From contig CANTFL010001191.1 of NCBI GenBank assembly GCA_947650285.1, forward strand, positions 62,001 to 126,000: a stretch of 64,000 nt of DNA, given 5' to 3'. This document shows positions 43,590-53,785 of this stretch, one piece after another. This stretch comes from Hyaloperonospora brassicae. Taxonomy: Eukaryota; Oomycota; Peronosporomycetes; Peronosporales; Peronosporaceae. The notes under the pieces were generated by a model. It ran no database searches. It saw nothing but the letters and a program-made list of their open reading frames with translations, and had not been told where the DNA came from. How positions within the stretch are numbered: the stretch's first letter is position 1; the number at the start of each line of letters is the position of its first letter. The position numbers and the translations under genes were made by a program.

Positions 43590-43830
43590 TCCTCCTCCCT
43601 TGTTGGATGCATCGGGTGCACGACGTTGGACGGTGGACCGTGTTGTCAGTCACGAAGAACTACGCGTCACGCTTGAAGCAACGACTCGGTGCCATTGAAG
43701 AGTCGATCCGAGAAGTATTATATGGTCCGCTGGTTGGAATATTGACCAGCGAACGGCACGTCGGAGCCTCGAAGTATGGTGGCTTACACTATTCCTGACG
43801 TTGCCGAGGGTTATGAGTCCAGTAAGTGCT
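43590..43830 (+). pseudogene. chromodomain relic of element B
   Basis: One frame gives LLDASGARRWTVDRVVSHEEL, matching [21 protein letters not shown] of D. A second gives KYYMVRWLEY and ANGTSEPRS, matching [20 protein letters not shown]. Thus a chromodomain followed the integrase of B, now frameshifted. Confidence 0.6.
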
Positions 43831-43913
43831 CGGCGACCGTGACCGACGCTGTCGGCTCCACCCATGGTCTCGTGAGCCGCGACGCTCACAAGCCGCTGAT
43901 TGACGACGATCTT

Positions 43914-44638
43914 TCAAGCCACTCCACGGTCTACTATGAAGCCTTGAAATATTTGGATAATATGGCGGCTGGTCGCGACTGAGTTAACGACCTCGTCGGT
44001 CGACAGGACGCTCTCTCGTCCGAGACGTCGCAGATATTTGGAGTTCTGAGAGGCATACTCGAATAGCTTCCGATCCATGGTCGGAAGTGCTAGGGAGTTC
44101 TCTACGCACACATCAAGTATTCCTCTTCCTGATGGATTGGACTCGGCCTCACAATGTTTCACGATGGAAACCCCTCACAAACATGGACGCAACCCATACG
44201 CATCTCGTTACGAGTCAGGTGACATATAATTTGGCGTAGATCTCAAATATCGTACGAGCCGTGTGTATCCTCACGCCGTTCTATCCAGGACGTCAGATAA
44301 GTTCATTTACGTCGAATCGCGTTCTATAGTCACATGATGGCGCATCGAGATCGTTGCAGCGCGTAGTCAGTGTACGAGTGGTTACTCGCCTTTTCTTGTA
44401 CGTTAAGATACCGTGTTAAAAGGCTCTTCAAGGACTCAAGTGATTTATGGTGTTTGGCACCATAAAGGTCGTACAAGCCCCACGGCTTCAAGTCGTCTTC
44501 CATTACTTGTGGTGCCCGCTGTTTTCGCATCATCTCCTGAAAGTCCCAACCGTTGTTTAAGATCTTGGTGTGTGAGTAGCCACGGTTCATGCTGCTCACT
44601 TGTAGACCACTGGGCAGTTTCGGAACCCAAGAAGACAT
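43914..44638 (-). pseudogene. relic of the antisense ORF in element B
   Basis: On the minus strand, opposite to B's own gag-pol, the frame 44638-44330 reads VMEDDLKPWGL, matching [12 protein letters not shown] of the antisense ORF in D. The later frame 44162-43914 reads MDRKLFEYASQNSKYLRRLGR, matching [19 protein letters not shown]. Order, strand and position (after the chromodomain, before the 3' LTR) are the same as in D. Frames between are lost. Confidence 0.55.
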
Positions 44639-44716
44639 GCCGTTGGAGTTTTCATCGAGCTTATTGTAAGGAAAGCACTGTTAGCGTATGTCGCTTAGTT
44701 GTGGTAAGCGCAACTT

Positions 44717-44730
44717 AGAAAGGAGGGTGA
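44717..44730 (+). other. polypurine tract of element B
   Basis: AGAAAGGAGGGTGA directly precedes the 3' LTR, as expected of a plus-strand gypsy element. Confidence 0.7.
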
Positions 44731-45048
44731 TGCAATAAAACAACCCATAGTATTAAGTAGTAAATGGCATATTACATAATTAAATATAGTTAGTTATAGG
44801 CAATATCTGGTAGCGGATACTGCGCGTCTATATAATATTGGATGATTATTGGGGTGTCACACCCAATAGTTAGCCAATTATCAGTAGGTCTTTATTTGAG
44901 CGGTTCCAATGAGCTGAGGAAAATGTTCGCACTTAGTGAGAACTATATCGAAAAACAAAATTAAACAGAGTTATAATCATGAGTTAATAAAGAGCGCTTC
45001 CTCACACCCTTTTGGTGTAGGACGTTAACGGGTCTCTCCCCTATTACA
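44731..45048 (+). repeat. 3' LTR of element B
   Basis: A 318-bp copy of 29443-29762, starting TGCAATAA and ending ATTACA, followed by the GACAT duplication. The two LTRs differ at many positions, much more than those of D, so B is older than D. Confidence 0.85.
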
Positions 45049-47010
45049 GACATACTATGGATGAATGCACTGATGTGAATGACCGACGAGTTCACGTCCA
45101 ACATGTCTTACACTTATATGCGAGCATACGTTGTATCGCCAACCTGAAGAAGTGTATCCTCGTAGCTAGCAGTATACCACTTCTTGGGTGCACCGTAAAG
45201 AACATCTGTGCATGTTATAAATTTGAAATTGATTTGATCACCGAATGGATGATGCAATCTATTGTGAACGGACTTTGAAGACTCTTTGTCTTGTCGGCGT
45301 ACCTGTAAAAACACGCGCACATACACCGAGATGAACCCTAATCGCTCTCTTTTAAAATAGAACGTAAATTGATCTTAAAGTGATTCGTATCAGGAATGTT
45401 TCGAAGTCATTCCCAAACTTTATAAATTGTCTGTATAAGATATTAATGAACGATGCACAAAATTTCATGTGGTATGTAATACCAGCAGTTTTGCAATCAA
45501 CTGCGCGTTCATGCATTATACCACAGACGGCGCGAGGCGCGTCTTCTGTCACCTTTCGCTTCATCGCCAAACATCTGACTATATATTGCAGTGAATGAAA
45601 TTAGACTTTTCCATAAAGGAATAAACGACCAAGTTTTTGTCTATCTCCTAAGAGGTGAACGGTTTATCATTGGCTCGACGAACCATACGTCATAATACAT
45701 AGCCGTCAACAGTTCAAACTCTCGGGAAAAAATACGTTGTGGCTGTCGTGCATCTCGCAGTGTAATTTACACTTGTCGTATAAACCAAGAATAATAAGAG
45801 TCGTGGCTGGTACCCCTTAACGCCGGTCTTATTTCGAGTCGACTGATCTGTTCGACATTGAAGACAAGTTCATTGTTCCAACAATGACCAGCATCGTTCC
45901 GTCACCTTTCAGGTTCAATAACATGAGGTAAGCGTGCCCAAAATATACATGACTGGTGCGTCAAATGAATTGCCCATAATTACATTCCGTCAAGATATAA
46001 AAACGACAATAGCGGCGTTTCGCTTGTCATCTAACCAATACAAAAAACTTATATTGAATTATGTATCATACAGGATACACCAGCGAAACACCACGCGTCT
46101 TCGTTCCCACCCGGGCTAATCTATACCTGCGGATCATCTATGAGTAATATGATGAGAGCATCTGTGGGCATCGTGGCCGTAAGGAGTCTTATAGCCCCGT
46201 CGCCAGAGACTTTGCAGGTCATACCATTATCTATGCGATCGCAAGTACATTTGTCCTCGCGATGTTAGTCACGTTTGAAGTCTACTACTTCATCCAGCAC
46301 CATATAGTCCTAAGTCAGTTCCGTAATAGTTCTGGGAGTTTATCTACATGAACTTCGTCTTCTAAACTTTCGAAAACAAGCGCGAGAATGCGATAAATAC
46401 TTTGTTTGCTGTATTGGTTCATCAAGATGATTTATCTTGTTGCTGTCTTGCAGTCGAATACAGCAAAGCTTTGTGGATAAGTCTTTACTGATACGTTGTA
46501 TCAACTACACAGACCGCCCCGTGAAATCGTCTCCAATCGACGTTGGATCACGGCATTATTTGTCAATACGAATTATTTTTTGTAAAACCTTACGGACATA
46601 AGTGTCTACTTACGACTATCCCAAATCCATTTGTGAGATAAAACATTCTATCTGTGTCTTCTAAGTGACGTATTTTAAGGATACATCCAGTCATTATATA
46701 TATATCACGCTCTTGCCGCTTGCAGTGTTCGCCATCATCAACCCGAATCACGCGTCCATCGCCCATACAACATCCTTGTAAAATTGGTTACGCCGTTTTA
46801 CTTTTCCCCACCACATATACAAGTAAATCCTGTTTAACGAAAGGAGAGGATCACTCGATATACATAAATCCGGCTTTATCTTATCAACAAAATGGACTTA
46901 ACTTTGAAGCGGCAAACACCGATGTCGATGTGGTGGACATCGAAGAATCCGAATCTGGGAATAATGACAATCTTTTGCGGTCTACTACGATGATGATGAC
47001 GATGCTAGTG
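45049..47010 (+). pseudogene. RT end, RNase H and integrase remnants of element A
   Basis: Directly after the duplication the frame reads MDECTDVNDRRVHVQHVLHL and ANLKKCILVASSIPLLGC, continuing the RT of A from 29437 (D has ANLKKCIFAASEIPLLEC). Near 46121-46250 LRIIYE and GHRGRKESYSPVARDF match the integrase zinc domain of D. Near 46900-46970 NTDVDVVDIEESESGNNDNL matches the acidic integrase end. Everything between is heavily mutated. Confidence 0.6.
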
Positions 47011-47319
47011 TATTAAGCATCATCAACGGTTAAACTAGCAAGTAAGATGGCGCCCACGTTGACAAAGAAAAATTGTCGCTGTGCAGTACACATAAGCCGC
47101 AATGATGTGTATAGTGCGGCTAATAGGCTAATTATTGCTAGCACGAAGGTAGTTGTCGTGTTGCGTGTCCAGTCTCGTTTTAGCCTTGCGTGGACTTATT
47201 AACCCTGCAATACAAAAATAATATGGCTTGGGCCAGAGCACCCAGTGATTTCTTTCTCAGCTTTTGTCACCAATCACCAATCAATCAGCAACTTAGTTAA
47301 TGATAGTTAATGAGAGGGT

Positions 47320-47783
47320 TGTAATGGGGTGAGAACGTTACATGTCATTGGCATCAGATGGTTTATAGTGAAAATAACTATAAATGATAATATTCACCAA
47401 TACTCACCATTCAAAGTGATGAAGGAAGGATTTCACTTTCAAAGGTAATTCAGCATAATTTTTTTCTCATAAGTTGATATAGGTCACTTTGTCAAATCAC
47501 CGATCGCAGCTGATGAGTGCAATGGGTGGTAAACAATACATCACCTTATTTGATTGCATTAATATTGACGGACTTAGGAATAATTTATAAGACATATTAA
47601 GGAGTTGAGGGTATAAAATGACAAAATTACTTTTTATGCTACTACCAACACGCGTTATCGTACACTTGCTTCATCTTCCTCTAGGTAATTATGCATGAGA
47701 TAACAAGGCAATAGCTCACACTGTTGTCATTGATGGTCATCGAAATACTGTTTCCAGTACGTAGCCACTGTTTCAACGTTACT
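47320..47783 (+). repeat. 3' LTR of element A
   Basis: TGTAATGGGGTGAGAACGTT follows a short purine tract GAGAGGGT (47312-47319). The LTR shares CTCATAAGTTGATA and overall order with 20669-21135. Its right end near CAACGTTACT is a best estimate; no target duplication remains. Confidence 0.55.
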
Positions 47784-48669
47784 TCGGACAGAAACGTACA
47801 AACCCCTGACCACTGGTATACATCAATCAAGATATCAGTCATCAACTTTATCAGCCAAGAAATTACTCATACAACGAATGTCGTGGAAGTCTCGAAATGC
47901 TTATACATATTTGGAGTTAGAAATGCTTCACAAAGGTCCATAAATGATCAATACTGAAAAACGTCAATCATACCAAATGCAGTTAAACCTTTATTTAATG
48001 ATCATAAATGGAGTCGTTTGTTGCGCTTTCTGTCTGCTCCTAATGCTTCTGTGAGGCAATATACAAACGCTCTCTCCCACAATGTTGAATGGGTGAACGT
48101 TACTTTGAAGAATCTACATCATGTCGAAATGAGGTGCATGGTCTCCGTATCGATAGTATGTAGCATGGTGAGTGTGACGAAGCATCTTGAGCTCGAACTA
48201 GAAACAGCACAAGCAATCCTACACCTATCGTTTCAGATTATGTCCCAATACCTCACGCACCGGGTGTTCAGGAAGTGGAATAGCTCCACGAACACCTTTG
48301 GATAAGTGAACGGTTGATTCGTCTTATGTATAATGATGGTCGTTCCAATATGTGCTTTTCTGACTTGACTGTATTATTATACAAAATGTATGGTGAATAC
48401 CTGATCGCCATTTGCGGGTATCAATCATTGGATTCATGTTTGATGATAGAATGGCCAGCATTTCTAATTTGTAGGTCAGCAGAACATCATGATATTTTAA
48501 CACAATTCATCATTGGACATTAATCAATTATCATGATTGATTTTGATGAGGTCATAGCCTTACGGAGGTGAAACACCTCTTAGGTGATGTTCCCCAAACG
48601 CCCACTCGAGTGGACTTCCTTGACAAAGTCCACTTCGACTGGCTTCGGGAAGAATTAATGAACTCTGAA
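47784..48669. other. no gene; some hairpins at the right end
   Basis: AT-rich with short frames only. The right end (48560-48640) has stem-loops such as GTGGACTT paired with AAGTCCAC, similar in style to element D, and may be internal sequence of the LTR relic next to it. Confidence 0.4.
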
Positions 48670-49100
48670 CGGGCTACTTGCGATCTACAGAACAATACTT
48701 GATCTTCTTTGTTCACTAGGGCACCAATGCTGGCACTGACAAATTGCAAGTAACCTATGCTTGCGCAGTGTAGGCAAGTAAGTCGCAGTTTCATGTACAC
48801 GGTAAGCGCACTTGAGCGCTTGGCTTTTAAATGAACACGTTCCAATGAAGGAAAAGCAGAGCTAAATATTGTTAGTTACTTTTCCTGATAAAATCTCTTT
48901 TGATCGTACTTTTATATATTGAACCAGAAACTTCGAATGCAGCGGCTTGATTACACAATGGCGCGCGGCTAACAGCGATGGTGGTTTATTTGGTCAACAA
49001 CACGAACTGAATTAACTGATAAGTAAAGCGTTGCTGACTAGCACCTTGGTATCCATCAACACTTACTTAGAAAGGTACATGATAGAGGAAGTTATTGATT
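48670..49100 (-). repeat. decayed LTR, gypsy A type, minus orientation
   Basis: Read on the minus strand it gives CTAAGTAAGTGTTGATGGAT near 49075 and GCTTTTCCTTCATTGGAACG with TGTTCATTTAAAAG near 48840. These match the element A 5' LTR at about 20763 and 20995-21020. Ends are approximate. Confidence 0.5.
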
Positions 49101-49500
49101 GAGATATAATTCACGCGGACATTCTTTGTCGTCAATGACATCGATTTGGCTCACCTCGTTTCACGTCTATATGCAAGATTGGAAGACGGAGATACAAGAG
49201 AAGCAAGGGCAGACGTTATTTTAAAGGAATTAGCATACATTTGCTGTGCTCTTGCATGTGGCAAAGCAGATGGTCGCGGACACACGTTGTAGATCGCACA
49301 ATAGTAAAGTGCACAATGCTGGCTCCGGGTTTATGTTGTTCATGTAAGAATTTGCTGGTGATGGTATCAATGTCGGTATTGACCTGGCATTGCAGTCTGA
49401 ATGCTGTGAAGATAGGCGCGGTATTGCTAGCTGCGATAGATGACACAGTGAACACCATTTTAGGTTAAGTTGTGCTAAGTACTCCTCGGGATGAGTTTTC
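49101..49500. other. no feature recognised
   Basis: Short frames on both strands without domains. Confidence 0.4.
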
Positions 49501-49504
49501 GCAC

Positions 49505-49665
49505 AAGAGCCGGTAGATCAAGTGGTATGGTGTGGCAGCACCATGCGAGAGGTCTCTGGTTTCGATATCCAGTGATTGCAGAAAAAGTTAAAACCTTCGG
49601 GTGCTGGTGTGCCGGGGTTCACCAGCACTGTCCTTCCAGACAGTGACGTCCCCCATATTTAGTAC
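49505..49665 (+). mobile_element. tRNA-like sequence, possible SINE
   Basis: TAGATCAAGTGGT (49514-49526) resembles an RNA polymerase III A box and GGTTTCGATATCC (49558-49570) a B box, spaced as in a tRNA. The would-be acceptor ends do not pair well, so it is not a working tRNA gene. Behind it lies an A-rich stretch and two strong stem-loops (TGCTGGTG paired with CACCAGCA, and CACTGTC with GACAGTG). This fits a tRNA-derived SINE, a class known from Phytophthora. Confidence 0.35.
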
Positions 49666-51074
49666 GTTTACGTGTTTGTTAGAAGCACTCTGTCTGCATT
49701 AAAAACGTAGGACTAGACGAACAGTAATCCGCGACCAGAAGATTACTAACGTTTAGTCAGAGAGAATTTAGTAGGCTTTGATCAGGAACAGGAGGTTGTG
49801 GACTTAGTACCTAAATATATTTACTGTGCATTTTGCAAAACTTCGATCACTTCCTTTAGGTATCTCGATACTTTCGGTCTACATTGAATATGTCGTACGA
49901 TATACTCACACCTCTTAAAGCTACATCAGTAACATTGTCGTCTCAATGCGCCATGTCAGTATATTGGTGCTCGCGTCGTAGCGACAACGTACATTCTGTG
50001 GCAAGGTACTTGCGCGCCATCAACCTACGTGGTGTAAGACCAAGTGTTCAACGGATACAAATACTGATTCGGCACCACAAAAGTGCCGGGAGTGCCTTTT
50101 GTCTTCTATTTTGCTGCGACGACATTTGTATAAATAAGAAGCAACAGTCAGTATGTGGCCATGGGATCCCAGGTATGAGGATGTGTAATACGTTAATATA
50201 CATTAGTGGTGCCTGCTATTATTCATTCTCATCTTGTGACAGAAAAACATGAATGATCGAAATAATAAAAATTGCCCCGAATAATCAAAAATAAAAAATG
50301 TATCAGTATTGTATACGCTATGTTTGATCACGTTAATGGTTTCCTAAGTACGACCTGGGAAGAAAACGATGTTGTTGTTGGTGTTTTTACAGATGCTGTA
50401 GATTTACGCCTAAATAAACAACAGACGAATTTACACGAAATCGTGAGCAAAATTCAGCAAGACAAAAACGGACATGTATAGGTGGATATGGTGCTCAAAA
50501 TGGTGTAAATTGTTACCTTCTAGCGTCTATACACACCATGTCTAGCATCTTATACGCGTACATTCGTTTTCGGATACATCATACCTACCCATTTAAATAA
50601 GCGTCTCCTTGCAGATTGATCGTAACGCATTATCAAAATATACACTCCCTGTATCATTAAATTACGTCTATTGCGTCGAGAGTGAGCATTCCGTCTCGAA
50701 GTAGAAACTCGAGCTGCTTACGGCTCGCAGCTGGCAGCTGTACATGCTCGTTGTTGCTCATGTTTGGGTCGTACAATAGACGCACAACGCCTGAACGATA
50801 ATTGTGCATTTCGAATCGTATTGTTCGTAAAACAAACAGAAGAACGAACTGATTACCACGCAGACGCAACAATAAGTGCATTGTCGACTCTGTAGTTCGA
50901 AAGACAAATATGAAGGCATGACAAACCAGTCAGCAACGACATCTTTATCCGTAAATGCAGGTAATCGCATCCACAAGGCCTTTCAATCTTGACGATGGCA
51001 AGTGTGCATCTGTATTCAAGTCGCCTTTTACATAGACGCTTTCCTCTATGCTGATGGCCGCTTATGTCCTGTTG
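49666..51074. other. no confident gene
   Basis: AT-rich sequence with only short frames and none with a recognisable domain. Confidence 0.4.
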
Positions 51075-51424
51075 CTAGAGCCAATAAGGTCTAAGTCCAG
51101 CATGACGGTAGTCTTGGCATTCAAAGCCTTCGCAAACACTTGCATTAGCACCTTCAACAGCACCAACACACATTTGTGAGTTCTCCATCAAAACACCTGC
51201 TCTTGTTTCTTCTCTATACTTGATCTCACACTGCCTCGAGACGTACGTACCCTTGAGTATGAAACACAGCACTGTGTACGCGTCATTTAAGTACGGCGCT
51301 TTCTCTATTATTCCTTCGCAACGATATCTTGTGGAAATGTGTAATCCAGACAGATCTACATGTTGATACATTAGCACATCACATGAGGCTGATGAAAGGG
51401 TCAGAAGCAACGTAGCCATCATAT
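51075..51424 (-). CDS. possible small secreted cysteine-rich protein
   Basis: From ATG 51424 (an adjacent ATG follows) the frame encodes about 115 residues. The first 14 residues are hydrophobic (MMATLLLTLSSASC), a plausible though short signal peptide. The remaining part has six cysteines spread through the chain and one potential N-glycosylation site (NAS). This layout is common among apoplastic effectors of oomycetes, but no family motif is seen and there is no evidence of expression. It could be a chance frame. Confidence 0.35.
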
Positions 51425-51887
51425 CGAACGACGTGAGCACACTTCAAGACTACGTTTGACGCGTCAGCACCTACTCCTTCTTGCGCTTCGAGTTGTGACG
51501 GAAAAAGTTGAGAGGGTGTGGAGGGCGTGACGATACATGGATGTACATGGATGTACACGGATGAAGGTGTGAAGATATACGTGCATGTATGTATTTGCAT
51601 AATTTCAGGTGATGTGTATTCGGTCAATTCGTCTACACCGCTGGAGCCCTTTCTTCTGTCCGATTATTTAACGCCTAATTCGTCCATGTTGTGGCGCTTG
51701 TATTCTATTTCAGTTACTTGGTGAACCATTTCTCTATTTGTGAAATTGTGCACCAAATAACAGAAACAGGTGCAGATTCCTCGATTATTTGGCGCACTCT
51801 AGCTTCATGATAAATTACCGCATTTCATAGTATGTGCAGTTGTCAGGTGCAGTTGTTTATCATGTACGTGTTTTTATGACAGCCGCT

Positions 51888-51969
51888 AATGAGCCTTCAG
51901 TTTTCGCAAATGATCCTTCACACTATACATTAAACAAGTCATTGGATGTAGAGGGCTCTAAATTCTAAA
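51888..51969 (+). repeat. inverted repeat T1, left copy
   Basis: The segment from AATGAGCCTTCAG through ACATTAAACAAGTCATT to AAATTCTAAA is found inverted at 59593-59674. It marks the outer border of the Mutator-like nest. Confidence 0.7.
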
Positions 51970-52281
51970 ATAAATTTACGTTCTTTTACGCTCCTTATTT
52001 GAAAATTTTCACGGTCGATCTCTAAAACACATTAGCATTGTTACAAGAAGAGAAGAATATTTGACCTGCGACGCAGCGCAAAACAGCGCGCACTTGGGGA
52101 AGCAGGCTTTGTGCTTCGCCTTAAAAACAGCGCGCAACAGGCGAAGCAGGCTTTGTGCTATGTATCGCTGCGTCGCAGGTCATATATTCTTCTGCTTTTT
52201 GTAACGATGATAATGTGTCTTAGAGATCGACCGTGGATATTTTCGAATCAGGAGCATTAAAGAACGTCAATTTATTTTAAA
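51965..52281. mobile_element. 317-bp foldback element (MITE-like)
   Basis: Two arms of about 115 bp (51965-52078 and 52166-52281) are inverted copies of one another, sharing CACGGTCGATCTCTAA and GACCTGCGACGCAGCG with scattered mismatches. The 87-bp loop holds two direct copies (52082-52117 and 52126-52160) of a unit with AACAGCGCGCA and AAGCAGGCTTTGTGCT. There is no coding capacity. Size and structure fit a non-autonomous DNA transposon. Its left edge touches repeat T1. Confidence 0.75.
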
Positions 52282-53785
52282 GGGAGCGGAACGGATTGTT
52301 CGACCACTCAAGTTTTTGCGATTTTTTTTGGCTAACGAAACAGCTAGGATTGTACGATACCGTCAATCCTCCTGCCATTCGTCAGGCGTTACCGTCGCTC
52401 GTACCGTCGTCGCTCGTGTTTCTGCCACTGCCCGGACTATGGATGCATAATGCCGTCGAAGACATTTCCTTAGTCAAGATCAGATTCTGGATACCTTCAT
52501 CTAAACGCGATTGGAAGCTTTTTGCCACCGATCAACGTCACGCACGACATGAGTGGCTAAAGACAGGTCGTCGTTTTCTACATACGGTGACAGCATTGTA
52601 GGGTTCAAAGCAGTATCGATTAGATTTATCTGCTGACCTAATCAATCACGAACCGATTAAAGCCTTGATGGTTTATCCAATGGCAAACGCTTTGTGCATC
52701 GCCTATCCAGCTATTTAATGCCCTCAGTGAGCGTCAATGTAACGGACGTCGTTATTTCTAGCAGCTAGATGGATACGCAAGTGTTCGTATGTGCTGATGA
52801 CAAGAACGTGGCGACGGAAACACTGATGTTTGCAGAATCGATGAAGGTTTGCGTCGCTATGAATTGTTTTCATCGATGCTGATCGTCATGCTGCCGTTCA
52901 GCGGATTACAAACGCTTATATACCTGATGATGGACGTATTTTCGCGCTCCTGTTGATCCTCCATCGTCACTAGCTGCTGTATATAGATCGGGGTTGTAAT
53001 GTGAATTTGGTCATGAGAACGGCTGCTGCGGTTTGGCTCACCCGCTCTACAGGATGAACGAAATGAGTGAACCGGTGCCCTGTCCTTAGACAAACGATGC
53101 ACTATCTGCGGTGATATTTGACGTGAGTATTGTGTTGCATGACGAGGATGGTGTAGTCGGACGATGAACTGATCCGTGAGCTGTGTACGTGATACCGATA
53201 GACGATAGTGCGCGCGCTGACTCGTATAATCCTAACAATTGTTTGTAGTAAATACAGCATTGTTCGAGAGTAATTTGAGTCGTCTTGAAGTTGCGGTGAC
53301 CGCCTTCTTGTCACTGACTGAAATTATTGTTGAATGCGGCTCGTTCTATATCGTGCGTTGCTTTGACATTGCTTACATGAAGTTGATCGACTGCGTTTGC
53401 GATCGTAAATACATCTATGTGTTGAGATATCGTAGACTACCCAAACTTTTGCTGAATGGGATAGCAAACTAATATAGAATTTCAAATGTAGGCTAGCATC
53501 GGCTAGGTTAAGGTGGCTAAGACATAAACGTGTATATATATGTATATGATCTTGATATCACAACACGTATTTTATGCTTCTCAACCTCTAGATGTGCTTA
53601 AGTGATACAGCAAGCCTATCTCCATAAATCCCTTATTGTGGAAATCTTTAAAACGTTGTTAGAAAGCCATTCAGACCAAAATTAATGTGTAGTTAAATAG
53701 AGTCATTTACATAGTGATGGCATCTTAGTAAAAGGGGGGTATGTATATTGCTAACGGCTATTAACATTTAACATACAGTTAAATT
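52282..53785. other. no confident gene; one unassigned ORF
   Basis: A plus-strand frame at 52296-52601 (101 codons) contains DISLVKIRFWIPSSKRDWKL but matches nothing I know. The rest is AT-rich and probably internal sequence of the adjacent Mutator-like element. Confidence 0.35.

Larger units (their letters stand above)
29438..45053 (+). mobile_element. Ty3/gypsy element B with GACAT target duplication, host of element D
   Basis: The element proper spans 29443-45048 on the plus strand and is interrupted by element D. GACAT flanks it at 29438-29442 and 45049-45053. Parts in order: 5' LTR, primer site, gag with a zinc-knuckle relic, a repeat-rich linker, reverse transcriptase split by D (to 32497 and from 40475), RNase H, integrase, chromodomain, an antisense ORF relic, polypurine tract and 3' LTR. 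Without D it is about 7.6 kb. All genes are heavily decayed. Its gag differs from that of A and D, so B belongs to a separate family. Confidence 0.85.
20669..47783 (+). mobile_element. gypsy element A, oldest host of the nest, interrupted by C and B
   Basis: A Ty3/gypsy element whose parts lie in order on the plus strand: 5' LTR 20669-21135, primer site, gag from 21193, protease near 22445-22740, reverse transcriptase split into three pieces (about 23270-23686, 28995-29437 and 45054-45300), RNase H and integrase remnants (about 45440-46270), polypurine tract and 3' LTR from 47320. Removing the two inserted elements leaves about 6.2 kb. It is related to element D: its degenerate gag, protease and RT translate to sequences that align with D's. 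All frames are full of stops and shifts. The 3' end is shorter than in B and D; chromodomain and antisense ORF are not found and were probably lost. Confidence 0.7.
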
